A stretch of DNA of 64,000 nt, taken from contig JAAWRC010000019.1 of NCBI GenBank assembly GCA_022800815.1, positions 1-64,000 of the forward strand, read 5' to 3'. Source of the DNA: Lachnospiraceae bacterium (lineage in GTDB: Bacteria > Bacillota > Clostridia > Lachnospirales > Lachnospiraceae). The notes under the pieces are model-generated. The model saw only the letters and a program-made list of their open reading frames with translations, was not told the DNA's origin and did no database searches. Shown here in pieces: positions 25,217 to 35,442 of this stretch; the first letter of the stretch is position 1; every line of letters begins with the position of its first letter. The translations under genes were made by a program, and so were the position numbers.

Positions 25217-25283
25217 GGCTCGTGCAGAGGGAGTAGCCGCTAAGGCGGCGCACGAGCCGCGCGGCGGTCGGGGATCCCTGACC
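25217..25283. repeat. Two extra palindromes in the trp leader
   Basis: GGCTCGTGC (25217-25225) pairs with GCACGAGCC (25250-25258), enclosing a GCCGC/GCGGC stem. Next, 25266-25283 (GGTCGGGGATCCCTGACC) is a near-perfect palindrome. Both lie between the T-box terminator and repeat copy C. Confidence 0.6.
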
Positions 25284-25298
25284 ATTTGTAGAGAGAAT

Positions 25299-25399
25299 GG
25301 TAATTGCGCCCTTCAAACAGGATGAAGATTTGGCGCAGCAGGCTTTGGATGGAATCAATCGTCGGAATCTGTTCTGAAATTTGACATTGCGCAATTACC
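25299..25399. repeat. Interspersed inverted-repeat element, copy C (101 bp)
   Basis: Perfect 11-bp ends GGTAATTGCGC (25299-25309) and GCGCAATTACC (25389-25399). The right half (TTTGGCGCAGCAGGCTTTGG, then ATCAATCGTCGGAATC) matches copies A and B; the left internal part is missing. It ends 31 nt before the trpE start codon. Confidence 0.8.
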
Positions 25400-25430
25400 T
25401 GAGTGGAGGAATGCCGGAAGGAGGAAGACC

Positions 25431-26894
25431 ATGAAATTTTTACCGGAATTGGATGAGGCCAGGAGGATTGCGGCCGCAGGAGAATACCGGGTGCTGCCGG
25501 TGAGCTGCGAGATTCTGTCGGATTTCATCACACCCATGGAGGCATTGAGGATCCTGAAGAACGTGTCCGCCCACTGCTACATGCTGGAGTCGGCCCGGGC
25601 GGATGACAAATGGGGGCGCTACACCTTTCTGGGTTTTGACCCGAAGATGGAGATCACCTGCGTGGACGGGGAGATGAGGGTCGGCAGCCTGACGTTCCGG
25701 ACGGAGGATCCATCCGGGTGCCTCCGCCAGATCCTGACCGACCACAGGAGCCCCCGTTTTGCATACCTTCCCCCTTTTACGGGAGGACTGGTCGGTTACT
25801 TTTCCTATGATTATCTGGGATACAGAGAGCCTTCTGTCAGAGGGCGGGCGGAGGATACGGAGGCCTTTAAGGACGTGGATCTGATGCTCTTTGACAAGGT
25901 GATCGCCTTTGACAATGTGAGGCAGAAAATCATTCTCATGGCAAACATGTCCCTGGAGGACGTGGAAGCGGGATACAATAAGGCGGTCATGGAGCTTGAG
26001 CAGCTTGCAGGGCTGCTGCGGCACGGCACAAAAAAGGAGGAGGCCGGACATCTGGAGGGGGAGGTCACGCCTCTCTTCGACCGGGAGCAGTTCTGCGCCA
26101 TGGTGGAGCGGGCCAGACACCATATCCGGGAGGGCGACATCTTCCAGATAGTGCTCTCCAACCGGCTGAGCGCCCCCTTTACCGGCAGCCTGTTAAACAC
26201 CTACCGCATCCTCCGGACGCTGAATCCCTCGCCCTACATGTTTTATTTTTCCGGCACGGACGCAGAGGTGGCGGGGGCTTCACCGGAGACCCTGGTCCGG
26301 CTGGAGGACGGCGTGCTGCACACCTTTCCCCTGGCGGGGACCAGGCCGAGGGGCGGAAACGACGAGGAGGATCAGGTGCTGGAGCGGGAACTTCTGGCGG
26401 ACGAGAAGGAGCTTGCCGAGCACAACATGCTGGTGGACCTGGGGCGGAACGACCTGGGAAAGATCAGCAGATTCGGGACGGTCCGGGTGGAAAAGCTGCA
26501 CTCGATCGAACGGTTTTCCCACGTGATGCACATCGGCTCCACCGTGCGGGGAGAGATCCGAGAGGAGTGCGACGCCCTGGACGCCATCGAGGCGGTCCTG
26601 CCGGCGGGAACCCTTTCCGGTGCACCCAAGATCAGGGCCTGCCAGCTTATCGGGGAGCTGGAAAACAACAAGAGGGGAATCTACGGCGGTGCGATCGGAT
26701 ACATTGATTTTGCGGGAAATATGGACACCTGCATCGCCATCCGGATCGCCTACAAGAAAAACGGCCGGGTGTTCGTGCGGTCGGGGGCGGGGATCGTGGC
26801 CGATTCCGTTCCGGAAAAGGAATTCGAGGAGTGCATCAACAAGGCGAAGGCCGTGGTGAACGCGCTGAAGCTTGCGAAGGAGGCGGACGCATGA
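25431..26894 (+). CDS. trpE: Anthranilate synthase component I
   Basis: 487 residues. Converts chorismate with ammonia (from TrpG) to anthranilate, the committed step of tryptophan synthesis. The C-terminal chorismate-binding core is clear: HIREGDIFQIVLSNR, GASPETLVRLEDGVLHTFPLAGTRPRG and AGTLSGAPKIRACQLI, then GGAIGYIDFAGNMDTCIAIR. The N-terminus carries the LLES-type tryptophan-binding element (YMLESARADDKWGRYTFLG), suggesting feedback inhibition. It overlaps trpG by ATGA. Confidence 0.97.
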   Translation: MKFLPELDEARRIAAAGEYRVLPVSCEILSDFITPMEALRILKNVSAHCYMLESARADDKWGRYTFLGFDPKMEITCVDGEMRVGSLTFRTEDPSGCLRQILTDHRSPRFAYLPPFTGGLVGYFSYDYLGYREPSVRGRAEDTEAFKDVDLMLFDKVIAFDNVRQKIILMANMSLEDVEAGYNKAVMELEQLAGLLRHGTKKEEAGHLEGEVTPLFDREQFCAMVERARHHIREGDIFQIVLSNRLSAPFTGSLLNTYRILRTLNPSPYMFYFSGTDAEVAGASPETLVRLEDGVLHTFPLAGTRPRGGNDEEDQVLERELLADEKELAEHNMLVDLGRNDLGKISRFGTVRVEKLHSIERFSHVMHIGSTVRGEIREECDALDAIEAVLPAGTLSGAPKIRACQLIGELENNKRGIYGGAIGYIDFAGNMDTCIAIRIAYKKNGRVFVRSGAGIVADSVPEKEFEECINKAKAVVNALKLAKEADA

Positions 26895-27460
26895 TCTTGC
26901 TGATCGACAATTACGACAGCTTTTCCTACAATCTTTACCAGATGGTGGGCGAGATGGAGCCGGACATCCGTGTTATCCGCAACGACGAGCGGACGGTGGA
27001 GGAGATCCGGGAGATGAGGCCGGACCGCATCATCCTCTCCCCCGGCCCCGGCAGGCCGGAGGATGCGGGTGTCACCATGGAAGCCGCCTTCGCGCTGGGG
27101 AAGGAGATCCCCACCCTCGGCGTCTGCCTGGGGCACCAGGCGATCTGTGCGGCCTTCGGCGGGGCGGTCACCTATGCGAAGCGGCTGATGCACGGCAAGC
27201 AGTCGGAGGTCCGGCTTGACCGGTCCTGTCCGCTGTTTGCGGGCTGTCCCGAGCGAGTTCTCGTGGCCAGGTATCATTCCCTGGCCGCCGATGCGGATGC
27301 CATTCCGGACTGCCTTGCGGTCACCGCCGTCGCAGAGGACGGCGAGGTGATGGCGGTGAGACACAGGCAGTATCCCATTTTCGGCGTCCAGTTCCATCCG
27401 GAATCCATTATGACGCCGGACGGAAAAAGGATGCTTGAAAATTTCATAAAGGAGAGATAG
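26891..27460 (+). CDS. trpG: Anthranilate synthase component II (glutamine amidotransferase)
   Basis: 189 residues from ATG 26891 (MILLIDNYDSFSYNLYQ). Class I glutamine amidotransferase feeding ammonia to TrpE. The catalytic Cys lies in PTLGVCLGHQAI, and His-Glu in FGVQFHPESIMTP. It is not fused to trpD or trpE. It overlaps trpE by 4 nt and is 3 nt from trpD. Confidence 0.97.
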   Translation: MILLIDNYDSFSYNLYQMVGEMEPDIRVIRNDERTVEEIREMRPDRIILSPGPGRPEDAGVTMEAAFALGKEIPTLGVCLGHQAICAAFGGAVTYAKRLMHGKQSEVRLDRSCPLFAGCPERVLVARYHSLAADADAIPDCLAVTAVAEDGEVMAVRHRQYPIFGVQFHPESIMTPDGKRMLENFIKER

Positions 27461-27463
27461 GTT

Positions 27464-28495
27464 ATGATCAAAGAGGCGATCGTTAAAATCGTGAACAAGG
27501 GGGATCTCACCTATGACGAGGCCTACACGGTGATGAACGAGATCATGAGCGGGGAGACCTCCCCGACACAGAATGCGGCATTCCTTGCGGCCCTGTCGAC
27601 AAAGAGCGCTAGGGCGGAGACCACGGACGAGATCGCAGGCTGCGCCGCGGCCATGAGGGCCCACGCCACCAAGGTGGAGACCGGCATGGAGCTGTTCGAG
27701 ATCGTGGGCACCGGCGGGGACAATGCCGGGAGCTTCAACATTTCCACCACCTCCGCCCTGGTGGCGGCGGCCGGCGGGGTCCGGGTGGCAAAGCACGGCA
27801 ACCGGGCCGCTTCCTCCCAGTGCGGGACTGCGGACTGCCTGGAGGCCCTCGGCGTGAACATCCGCCAGAGCCCGGCGAAATGCCGGGAGCTTTTGGGGCG
27901 GGTGGGAATGTGCTTCTTCTTTGCCCAGGAATACCATACCTCCATGAAATACGTGGGCGCCATCCGGCGGGAGCTGGGTTTCCGCACGGTCTTCAATATC
28001 CTGGGGCCCCTCACCAATCCGGGCTCCCCCTCCATGCAGCTCCTCGGCGTGTACGACGATTACCTGGTGGAGCCCCTGGCCCAGGTGCTGGTGAGTCTCG
28101 GCGTGAGAAAGGGCATGGTGGTGTACGGGCAGGATAAGCTGGACGAGATTTCTTTGAGTGCGCCGACGAAGGTCTGCGAGATCCGGGACGGCTGGTTCCG
28201 GTCCTCGGTCATCACGCCGGAAGAATTCGGCTTTGTGCGCTGTGCGAAGGAAGAGCTTAGGGGCGGCTCGCCACAGGAGAATGCGAAGATCACGCTGGCG
28301 GTCTTGAAGGGAGAGCCGGGGCACAAGAGAAATGCGGTTCTGATGAATGCGGGGGCGTCCCTCTACATCGGGGGAAAGGCCGGAAGCATGAGAGAGGGCA
28401 TTTCGCTGGCGGAGAAGCTGATCGATTCGGGAAAAGCCCTGGAGACGCTGGAGCGGCTGATTGAGGTCAGCAACCGGCCGGACCCGGAAGAATAG
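27464..28495 (+). CDS. trpD: Anthranilate phosphoribosyltransferase
   Basis: 343 residues. Transfers the phosphoribosyl group of PRPP to anthranilate. The PRPP-binding [15 protein letters not shown] and [21 protein letters not shown] motifs are present, with the N-terminal helical domain ([20 protein letters not shown]). The ATG at 27464 follows GGAGAG. Confidence 0.97.
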   Translation: MIKEAIVKIVNKGDLTYDEAYTVMNEIMSGETSPTQNAAFLAALSTKSARAETTDEIAGCAAAMRAHATKVETGMELFEIVGTGGDNAGSFNISTTSALVAAAGGVRVAKHGNRAASSQCGTADCLEALGVNIRQSPAKCRELLGRVGMCFFFAQEYHTSMKYVGAIRRELGFRTVFNILGPLTNPGSPSMQLLGVYDDYLVEPLAQVLVSLGVRKGMVVYGQDKLDEISLSAPTKVCEIRDGWFRSSVITPEEFGFVRCAKEELRGGSPQENAKITLAVLKGEPGHKRNAVLMNAGASLYIGGKAGSMREGISLAEKLIDSGKALETLERLIEVSNRPDPEE

Positions 28496-28508
28496 GAGGA
28501 GACAGCGT

Positions 28509-29291
28509 ATGACGATCCTTGACGAGCTGGCCGGTTATGCCAGAGAACGGGTAAGACAGGCAAAACAGAGGAACTCGGAGGAGGAGCTTGAGAGGCGGGC
28601 CTTTGCGCTTCCGAGGGGAGGGTTCGCCTTTGAAAAGGCCCTTGGGAAGCCGGGGCTCTCCTTCATCTGCGAGTGTAAACGGGCGTCGCCCTCCAAAGGG
28701 CTGATCGCACCGGACTTCCCCTATCTGCAGATTGCGGCGGAATATGAGGCGGCGGGGGCGGACGGCATCTCCGTGCTCACCGAGCCGAAGTGGTTCCTGG
28801 GAAAGGATAAATACCTGCAGGAGATCGCAGAACAGGTGTCCGTCCCCTGTCTGCGGAAGGATTTCACGGTGGACGCCTACATGATCTATGAGGCGAAGCT
28901 CCTGGGCGCCTCGGCCGTCCTCCTGATCTGCTCGATCCTTGGGGAGGAGGAGATTCGGGACTTCATCGCCCTGTGTGACCGCCTGGGGCTGTCGGCCCTG
29001 GTGGAGGCCCACGACGAGGGGGAGGTGGAGACGGCCCTTCGGGCCGGGGCCCGCATGATCGGCGTCAACAACCGCAACCTGAAGGACTTCTCCGTGGACA
29101 CGGGGAACAGCCGCAGGCTCCGGGAGCGGATCCCTCCCGGCGTGCTGTTCGTCTCCGAGAGCGGGGTGAAGACCGCCCGGGACGTGGAGCGTCTCCGGGA
29201 GATCGGTGCGGACGCCGTGCTGGTGGGCGAGACGCTGATGCGGGCCGCCGACAAGAGGGCGAAGCTGGCTGAGCTGCGGGGGACGCCATGA
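28509..29291 (+). CDS. trpC: Indole-3-glycerol-phosphate synthase
   Basis: 260 residues from ATG 28509, after AGGAGG. TIM-barrel enzyme that closes the indole ring. Motifs are FICECKRASPSKGLI, LRKDFTVDAYMIYEAKLLGA, IGVNNRNLKDFSVD and VSESGVKTARDV. It is a separate protein from TrpF, which overlaps it by 4 nt. Confidence 0.97.
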   Translation: MTILDELAGYARERVRQAKQRNSEEELERRAFALPRGGFAFEKALGKPGLSFICECKRASPSKGLIAPDFPYLQIAAEYEAAGADGISVLTEPKWFLGKDKYLQEIAEQVSVPCLRKDFTVDAYMIYEAKLLGASAVLLICSILGEEEIRDFIALCDRLGLSALVEAHDEGEVETALRAGARMIGVNNRNLKDFSVDTGNSRRLRERIPPGVLFVSESGVKTARDVERLREIGADAVLVGETLMRAADKRAKLAELRGTP

Positions 29292-29896
29292 CAAAGATCA
29301 AGCTCTGCGGCCTTTCAAGGGCCTGTGACATCGAGGCCGCCAATGAGATCCGGCCGGATTATGTCGGCTTCGTGTTTGCGGCAAAGAGCAAGCGCCGTGT
29401 GAGCCCCGGCCGGGCCGCAGAGTTAAAGGGGCGGCTGGCCCCGTGGATACGGGCCGTCGGCGTGTTCGTGGACGAGGAACCGGAACAGGTGGCAGAGCTT
29501 TTGGAGAGCGGCGTCATCGACCTGGCCCAGCTCCACGGCCGGGAGGATGCGGCTTATATAAAACGGCTGCGGCTGCTCACAAAAAAGCAGCTCATCCAGG
29601 CCTTCCGGGTGGAGACGGAGAGGGATACCGCCAGGGCGGAGGACAGCGCAGCAGATTTTATTTTGTTGGATTCCGGTGCGGGCGGGGGGCGTCCGTTTGA
29701 CTGGAATCTGCTTAAAAACATCAGACGGCCGTTTTTTCTCGCCGGGGGGCTTGACGAAGGGCGGGCGGCCCTGGCGGTCCGGACCCTTCATCCCTACGGG
29801 GTGGACGTGAGCTCCGGTATTGAGACGGACGGATGGAAAGATAAAAAGAAAATGGCGGCCTTTGCGGCCGTGGTCAGAAAGGAAGAGGGAAGATGA
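29288..29896 (+). CDS. trpF: Phosphoribosylanthranilate isomerase
   Basis: 202 residues. TIM-barrel enzyme that converts phosphoribosylanthranilate to CdRP. The start [28 protein letters not shown] carries the catalytic Cys, and [16 protein letters not shown] with [15 protein letters not shown] are family motifs near the C-terminus. It overlaps both neighbours by 4 nt. Confidence 0.96.
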   Translation: MTKIKLCGLSRACDIEAANEIRPDYVGFVFAAKSKRRVSPGRAAELKGRLAPWIRAVGVFVDEEPEQVAELLESGVIDLAQLHGREDAAYIKRLRLLTKKQLIQAFRVETERDTARAEDSAADFILLDSGAGGGRPFDWNLLKNIRRPFFLAGGLDEGRAALAVRTLHPYGVDVSSGIETDGWKDKKKMAAFAAVVRKEEGR

Positions 29897-31083
29897 CAAA
29901 TCCAAAGGGACGCTTCGGAATCCACGGCGGGCAGTACATTCCGGAGACGCTCATGAACGCCGTGATCGAGCTGGAAGAAGTCTACGAACACTACAAAAAC
30001 GACCCGGAATTTAATCGGGAGCTTGCGGAGCTTTTCAACGAATATGCCGGAAGGCCCTCCCGCCTCTATTTTGCGGAGAAGATGACAAGGGATCTGGGCG
30101 GTGCGAAGATCTATCTCAAGCGGGAGGATCTGAACCATACGGGCGCCCATAAGATCAACAATGTGCTGGGGCAGGCGCTCCTGGCGAAGAAGATGGGGAA
30201 GACCCGCCTGATCGCCGAGACGGGTGCCGGCCAGCACGGCGTGGCGACGGCGACGGCCGCCGCCCTCCTGGACATGGAGTGCGTGGTCTTCATGGGGGAG
30301 GAGGACACCGTCCGCCAGGCCCTCAATGTGTACCGGATGCGGCTTCTGGGGGCCCAGGTCATTCCTGTAAAGACCGGGACGGCGACCCTTAAGGACGCAG
30401 TCTCCGAGGCCATGCGGGAGTGGACCTCCCGCATAAGCGACACCCATTACTGCCTGGGCTCCGTCATGGGCCCCCATCCCTTCCCGACCATCGTCCGTGA
30501 TTTTCAGGCGGTCATCTCGAGGGAGATCAAAGAGCAGATCCTGGAGAAGGAGGGGAGGCTGCCGGATGCGGTCATCGCCTGTGTGGGCGGCGGCTCCAAC
30601 GCCATCGGAAGTTTTTATCACTTCATCGAGGAGAAGAGTGTGAGACTGATCGGGTGCGAGGCCGCCGGGCTTGGGATTGACACCTCCTCGACGGCGGCCA
30701 CGGTCAACACCGGCCGTGAGGGCATCTTCCACGGGATGAAATCCTACTTCTGCCAGGACGAGTACGGCCAGATCGCACCGGTCTACTCCATCTCCGCCGG
30801 CCTGGATTATCCGGGGATCGGACCGGAGCATGCCTGGCTCCATGATATCGGCCGGGCGGAGTACGTCCCTGTCACCGACGAGGAAGCCGTGTGCGCCTTT
30901 GAGTACCTGGCGAGGACGGAGGGCATCATCCCGGCCATCGAGTCGGCCCATGCGGTCGCATACGCCAGGAAGCTGGCACCGGCCATGGACAGAGACAAGA
31001 TCATCGTGATCACCGTATCCGGCAGGGGGGACAAGGACTGCGCCGCCATTGCCCGCTACAGAGGGGAGGATCTCCATGAGTAA
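29893..31083 (+). CDS. trpB: Tryptophan synthase beta chain
   Basis: 396 residues. PLP enzyme that joins indole and serine. The PLP lysine lies in [15 protein letters not shown], with [16 protein letters not shown] and [15 protein letters not shown] also clear. It is the canonical TrpB1 type that works with TrpA. The trpA start lies 8 nt before its stop. Confidence 0.97.
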   Translation: MTNPKGRFGIHGGQYIPETLMNAVIELEEVYEHYKNDPEFNRELAELFNEYAGRPSRLYFAEKMTRDLGGAKIYLKREDLNHTGAHKINNVLGQALLAKKMGKTRLIAETGAGQHGVATATAAALLDMECVVFMGEEDTVRQALNVYRMRLLGAQVIPVKTGTATLKDAVSEAMREWTSRISDTHYCLGSVMGPHPFPTIVRDFQAVISREIKEQILEKEGRLPDAVIACVGGGSNAIGSFYHFIEEKSVRLIGCEAAGLGIDTSSTAATVNTGREGIFHGMKSYFCQDEYGQIAPVYSISAGLDYPGIGPEHAWLHDIGRAEYVPVTDEEAVCAFEYLARTEGIIPAIESAHAVAYARKLAPAMDRDKIIVITVSGRGDKDCAAIARYRGEDLHE

Positions 31084-31849
31084 GATCAAAAATGCATTTG
31101 AGAACGGAAAAGCGTTTATCGCCTTTATCACCTGCGGGGACCCGGACCTCGGGACCACGGCGGCCGCGGTCCGTGCCGCCGTGGAAAACGGCGCCGACCT
31201 GATCGAGCTGGGCATTCCCTTCTCCGATCCCACGGCGGAGGGGCCGGTGATCCAGGGGGCCAATCTCCGCGCCTTGAAGGGCGGCGTCACCACGGACAAG
31301 ATTTTTGCCTTTGTGAGGGAACTGCGTCAGGATGTCACGGTGCCGCTGGTCTTCATGACTTATGCCAACGTGGTCTTCTCCTACGGAGCGGAGCGGTTCC
31401 TCGCCGCCTGCCGGGACGTCGGGATCGACGGGCTGATCCTGCCCGACCTGCCCTATGAGGAGAAGGGGGAGTTTCTTCCGGTCTGCCGGGCCTGCGGCGT
31501 GGACCTGATCTCCCTGATCGCCCCCACCTCGGAGAACCGGATCGCCATGATCGCGAAGGAGGCGGAGGGCTTTCTGTACATCGTCTCCAGTCTCGGCGTG
31601 ACGGGGGCCAGAAGTGAGATCCAGACGGATCTCGCCTCCATCGTGAAAGTGGTGCGGCAGAATACGGACGTCCCCTGTGCCATCGGCTTCGGGATCTCCA
31701 CGCCGGAGCAGGCGGGGCGGATGGCCGGGCTGGCCGACGGCGTGATCGTCGGTTCCGCCATCGTGAAACAGCTGGAGCAGTACGGGAAGGATGCGCCGGA
31801 GCACATCGGCAGGTACGTGAGGAGCGTGAAGGATGCGATTTCCGGCTGA
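31076..31849 (+). CDS. trpA: Tryptophan synthase alpha chain
   Basis: 257 residues from ATG 31076. Releases indole from indole-glycerol phosphate and channels it to Trp[21 protein letters not shown] holds the catalytic Glu and the Asp region; [12 protein letters not shown] and [14 protein letters not shown] are conserved. It is the last gene of the operon. Confidence 0.96.
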   Translation: MSKIKNAFENGKAFIAFITCGDPDLGTTAAAVRAAVENGADLIELGIPFSDPTAEGPVIQGANLRALKGGVTTDKIFAFVRELRQDVTVPLVFMTYANVVFSYGAERFLAACRDVGIDGLILPDLPYEEKGEFLPVCRACGVDLISLIAPTSENRIAMIAKEAEGFLYIVSSLGVTGARSEIQTDLASIVKVVRQNTDVPCAIGFGISTPEQAGRMAGLADGVIVGSAIVKQLEQYGKDAPEHIGRYVRSVKDAISG

Positions 31850-31888
31850 ACCTTAGGGCTGCAAAGCTCCACGGTTCCCCTGCGCCCT

Positions 31889-31976
31889 CCCGCCGGACCC
31901 TTTAGAAGAGCGGTGCCAGCAGCTCTCCCGATGCCTTTGCACCATGGGCCGCTACGAAGCTCCCCGCCTGCGGTGA
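31889..31976 (+). pseudogene. Decayed 3' end of a second DUF1653 gene
   Basis: Reads PPDPLEERCQQLSRCLCTMG then RYEAPRLR and a stop, matching the last 28 residues of the intact gene (24745-24828) at all but 3 positions. Many of the DNA differences are at third codon positions. No upstream part of the gene is present. Together with the intact gene it brackets the trp operon. Confidence 0.8.
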
Positions 31977-32062
31977 GATTATTCACGCTCCTGCGGGCCG
32001 GGGCTTTCGAGGACAACCCTCCGAAAAGAGCCGATTTTCTTTCGTCATTTCTTAAATTTTAC
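31977..32062. other. Gap before the str operon promoter, nothing recognised
   Basis: Holds no open frame with a ribosome binding site and no clear hairpin; it becomes AT-rich towards the rpsL promoter. Confidence 0.4.
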
Positions 32063-32091
32063 TTGACATCCGGCCCTTCCCTATATATAAT
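32063..32091 (+). promoter_or_regulatory. Promoter of rpsL-rpsG-fusA operon
   Basis: TTGACA at 32063-32068, 17-bp spacer, TATAAT at 32086-32091: consensus boxes as expected for ribosomal protein genes. Confidence 0.9.
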
Positions 32092-32170
32092 AATATGGCG
32101 TGTGCAAAAACCATGTTGTTTTTGATGTGCGAAAACGGATCTTTACCAAATATTACAGGAGGTGAAAAAC

Positions 32171-32584
32171 ATGCCCACATTCAACCAGTTAGTGAGAAAG
32201 GGTAGACAGACATCTGCAAGGAAGGCTACGGCTCCCGCTTTGTTAAAGGGATACAATTCCTTAAAGAAGAGAGCTACAGACGAGGCTGCTCCTCAGAAGA
32301 GAGGCGTATGCACCGCAGTGAAGACGGCTACCCCCAAGAAGCCTAACTCCGCACTGAGAAAGATCGCCAGAGTGCGTCTTTCCAACGGGATCGAGGTGAC
32401 CAGCTATATCCCCGGTGAAGGCCACAACCTTCAGGAGCACAGCGTCGTCCTGATCCGCGGCGGCCGTGTCAAGGACCTGCCCGGTACGAGATACCACATC
32501 GTCAGAGGCACCCTGGATACCGCAGGTGTTGCCAACAGGCGTCAGGCCCGTTCCAAATACGGTGCCAAGAGACCGAAGAAATAA
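32171..32584 (+). CDS. rpsL: 30S ribosomal protein S12
   Basis: 137 residues from ATG 32171 ([13 protein letters not shown]), after a strong AGGAGGTG site. S12 sits at the decoding centre. The [17 protein letters not shown] loop carries the lysine linked to streptomycin resistance, and [21 protein letters not shown] is intact. First gene of the str operon. Confidence 0.98.
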   Translation: MPTFNQLVRKGRQTSARKATAPALLKGYNSLKKRATDEAAPQKRGVCTAVKTATPKKPNSALRKIARVRLSNGIEVTSYIPGEGHNLQEHSVVLIRGGRVKDLPGTRYHIVRGTLDTAGVANRRQARSKYGAKRPKK

Positions 32585-32727
32585 GGTCAAGTTTGTACTA
32601 GTGCACGGAATGTAAGCATATTTTTCCCCTGTAAAAGGAATGAAATAGAGTTCACAGCCGGGCGCGAACATACCAAGCGTGTGAGTACCGACGATTTAAT
32701 GTTATTATAATTAAGGAGGGAAGTAAC

Positions 32728-33198
32728 GTGCCGCGTAAAGGACATACCCCAAAAAGAGATGTGTTAGCAGACCCGCTCTATAATAATAAGGTAGTGACGA
32801 AGCTGATCAACAACCTTATGCTGGATGGTAAGAAGGGTGTTGCGCAGAAGATCGTATACGGAGCATTTGAGCAGGTTGCAGAGAAGACAGGAAAGCCTGC
32901 CCTGGAGGTATTTGAGGCAGCGATGAACAACATCATGCCGGTGCTGGAGGTCAAGGCAAAGAGGATCGGCGGAGCCACCTACCAGGTGCCCATCGAGGTG
33001 AAGCCGGAGAGACGTCAGGCCCTGGCTCTTCGCTGGCTGGTGCTCTTCTCCCGCAAGAGAGGCGAGAAGACCCAGAAGGACAGACTGGCCAACGAGCTTA
33101 TGGATGCCGCCAACAACACGGGCGCAGCTGTAAAGAGAAAAGAAGACATGCACAAGATGGCAGAAGCCAACAAGGCATTTGCGCATTACAGATTCTAA
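32728..33198 (+). CDS. rpsG: 30S ribosomal protein S7
   Basis: 156 residues, GTG start at 32728 with AAGGAGGG upstream. Binds the 3' domain of 16S rRNA and nucleates the head of the small subunit. [19 protein letters not shown] and [30 protein letters not shown] are typical. The 143-nt gap after rpsL shows nothing notable. Confidence 0.98.
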   Translation: MPRKGHTPKRDVLADPLYNNKVVTKLINNLMLDGKKGVAQKIVYGAFEQVAEKTGKPALEVFEAAMNNIMPVLEVKAKRIGGATYQVPIEVKPERRQALALRWLVLFSRKRGEKTQKDRLANELMDAANNTGAAVKRKEDMHKMAEANKAFAHYRF

Positions 33199-33213
33199 AA
33201 GGAGGAAAATCCC

Positions 33214-35331
33214 TTGGCTGGAAGAGAATATCCATTGGAGAGGACCAGGAACATTGGTATCATGGCTCATATCGATGCGGGTAAGACCACTCTTACAGAG
33301 CGTATCCTGTACTATACAGGCGTGAACTATAAGATCGGCGACACCCACGAGGGCACGGCTACCATGGACTGGATGGAGCAGGAGCAGGAGCGAGGCATCA
33401 CCATCACTTCCGCCGCTACCACCTGCCACTGGACACTGGAAAAAGAGACCAAACCCATGCCGGGTGCACTGGAGCATCGTATTAACATCATCGACACTCC
33501 CGGACATGTGGACTTCACCGTGGAAGTAGAGCGTTCCCTGCGCGTATTGGACGGCGCAGTAGGCGTGTTCTGCGCAAAGGGCGGTGTAGAACCTCAGTCA
33601 GAAACTGTATGGCGCCAGGCAGACAAGTACAATGTACCCCGTATGGCATTCATCAACAAGATGGATATCATGGGTGCAAACTTTTACAATGCGGTGGAGA
33701 TGATCAAGACCCGCCTCGGACACAATGCGGTGCCGATCCAGCTCCCCATCGGAAAAGAAGACGACTTTAAGGGGATCATCGACCTGTTTGAGATGCAGGC
33801 TTACATCTATAACGATGAGAAGGGTGAGGATATTTCCCTCACCGAGATTCCCGAAGATATGAAAGACGAGGCGGAGGAGTACCGGACCGCCATGGTGGAA
33901 GCCATCTGCGAGACGGACGACGACCTGATGATGGAGTACCTGGACGGTGCGGAGCCCTCCACGGAGAGCCTCAAGGCAGCCCTCAGGAAAGCGACCATCT
34001 CCGTCGAGATCATCCCGGTTCTCTGCGGAACCGCCTACCGGAACAAGGGTGTACAGAAGCTTCTGGATGCCGTGGTAGAATACATGCCGGCACCCACCGA
34101 CATCCCTTCCATCAAGGGAACGGACATGGAGGGCAATGAGATCGAGAGACATTCCTCCGACGAGGAACCCTTCTCCGCTCTGGCATTCAAGATCATGGCA
34201 GATCCCTTCGTGGGAAAACTGGCCTTCTTCCGCGTGTACTCCGGTACCATGAACGCCGGTTCCTACGTGCTCAATGCCACCAAGGGCAAGAAAGAGCGTG
34301 TTGGCCGTATTCTTCAGATGCACGCCAACAAGAGGGCGGAGCTTGACAAGGTATACTCCGGTGACATCGCCGCTGCGGTGGGCTTCAAGCTGACCACCAC
34401 AGGCGACACCATCTGCGACGAGCAGCATCCGGTGATCTTAGAGTCCATGGAGTTCCCGGAGCCGGTTATCGACATCGCCATCGAGCCCAAGACCAAGGCC
34501 GGTCAGGACAAGATGGGAGAGGCCCTGGCAAAGCTTGCCGAGGAGGACCCCACCTTCCGGGTATCCACCAACAAAGAAACAGGACAGACCATCATCGCCG
34601 GCATGGGCGAGCTCCATCTGGAGATCATCGTGGACAGACTTCTGCGTGAGTTCAAGGTGGAGGCCAACGTCGGTAAGCCTCAGGTTGCCTATAAAGAGAC
34701 CTTCACCAAGACGGTCGAGGTTGACAGCAAGTATGCGAAGCAGTCCGGCGGCCGCGGCCAGTACGGACACTGTAAGGTACGCTTCGAGCCCATGGATGCC
34801 AATGCGGAGAAGACTTACGAGTTTGCCTCCGAGGTGGTGGGCGGCGCCATTCCCAAGGAATACATTCCCGCGGTGGACGCCGGAATCCAGGAGGCTTCCA
34901 AGTCCGGAATCCTGGGAGGCTTCGAGGTGTTGGGCATCAAGGCCACCGTGTTCGACGGCTCCTACCACGAGGTTGACTCCTCCGAGATGGCCTTCAAGAT
35001 CGCCGGTTCCATGGCCTTCAAGGATGCCATGAGCAAGGGCGGAGCGGTGCTCCTCGAGCCCATCATGAGAGTGGAAGTCACGACTCCCGAGGATTATATG
35101 GGTGACGTCATCGGTGACATCAATTCCCGCCGCGGACGCATCGAGGCCTTCGAGGATGTCAACGGCTCCAAACTGATTAAGGGATTCGTGCCCCTTTCCG
35201 AGATGTTCGGCTATGCCACGGACCTTCGTTCCAAGACCCAGGGCCGGGCAGCCTACTCCATGTTCTTTGAGAAATACGAGCAGGTGCCGAAGAGCGTTCA
35301 GGAAAAAGTTCTTGCCGAAAGAGGCAAATAA
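33214..35331 (+). CDS. fusA: Elongation factor G
   Basis: 705 residues with a TTG start at 33214 after AAGGAGGAAA. GTPase that drives translocation on the ribosome. G1 [13 protein letters not shown]3 [16 protein letters not shown] and G4 FINKMD are all present; domain IV ([19 protein letters not shown]) is intact. Length and order are as in other Clostridia. Confidence 0.98.
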   Translation: MAGREYPLERTRNIGIMAHIDAGKTTLTERILYYTGVNYKIGDTHEGTATMDWMEQEQERGITITSAATTCHWTLEKETKPMPGALEHRINIIDTPGHVDFTVEVERSLRVLDGAVGVFCAKGGVEPQSETVWRQADKYNVPRMAFINKMDIMGANFYNAVEMIKTRLGHNAVPIQLPIGKEDDFKGIIDLFEMQAYIYNDEKGEDISLTEIPEDMKDEAEEYRTAMVEAICETDDDLMMEYLDGAEPSTESLKAALRKATISVEIIPVLCGTAYRNKGVQKLLDAVVEYMPAPTDIPSIKGTDMEGNEIERHSSDEEPFSALAFKIMADPFVGKLAFFRVYSGTMNAGSYVLNATKGKKERVGRILQMHANKRAELDKVYSGDIAAAVGFKLTTTGDTICDEQHPVILESMEFPEPVIDIAIEPKTKAGQDKMGEALAKLAEEDPTFRVSTNKETGQTIIAGMGELHLEIIVDRLLREFKVEANVGKPQVAYKETFTKTVEVDSKYAKQSGGRGQYGHCKVRFEPMDANAEKTYEFASEVVGGAIPKEYIPAVDAGIQEASKSGILGGFEVLGIKATVFDGSYHEVDSSEMAFKIAGSMAFKDAMSKGGAVLLEPIMRVEVTTPEDYMGDVIGDINSRRGRIEAFEDVNGSKLIKGFVPLSEMFGYATDLRSKTQGRAAYSMFFEKYEQVPKSVQEKVLAERGK

Positions 35332-35334
35332 GGC

Positions 35335-35363
35335 TTGAAAAACCTACGGTTTTGCAATATAAT
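35335..35363 (+). promoter_or_regulatory. Candidate separate promoter of tuf
   Basis: TTGAAA at 35335-35340, 17-bp spacer, TATAAT at 35358-35363, starting 4 nt after the fusA stop. It would let tuf be made in excess of EF-G. Confidence 0.6.
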
Positions 35364-35442
35364 TGTACTCAGTTTATGAAACCTGGAAACGTAAATAAAA
35401 AGAGAGAAGCCCGCCAGGGCAAAATTAAGGAGGACTTTTAAA

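Noticed and set aside
29794-31299. 501-codon minus-strand frame over trpF/trpB/trpA
   Set aside because: Antisense of clear trp genes, low-complexity translation.
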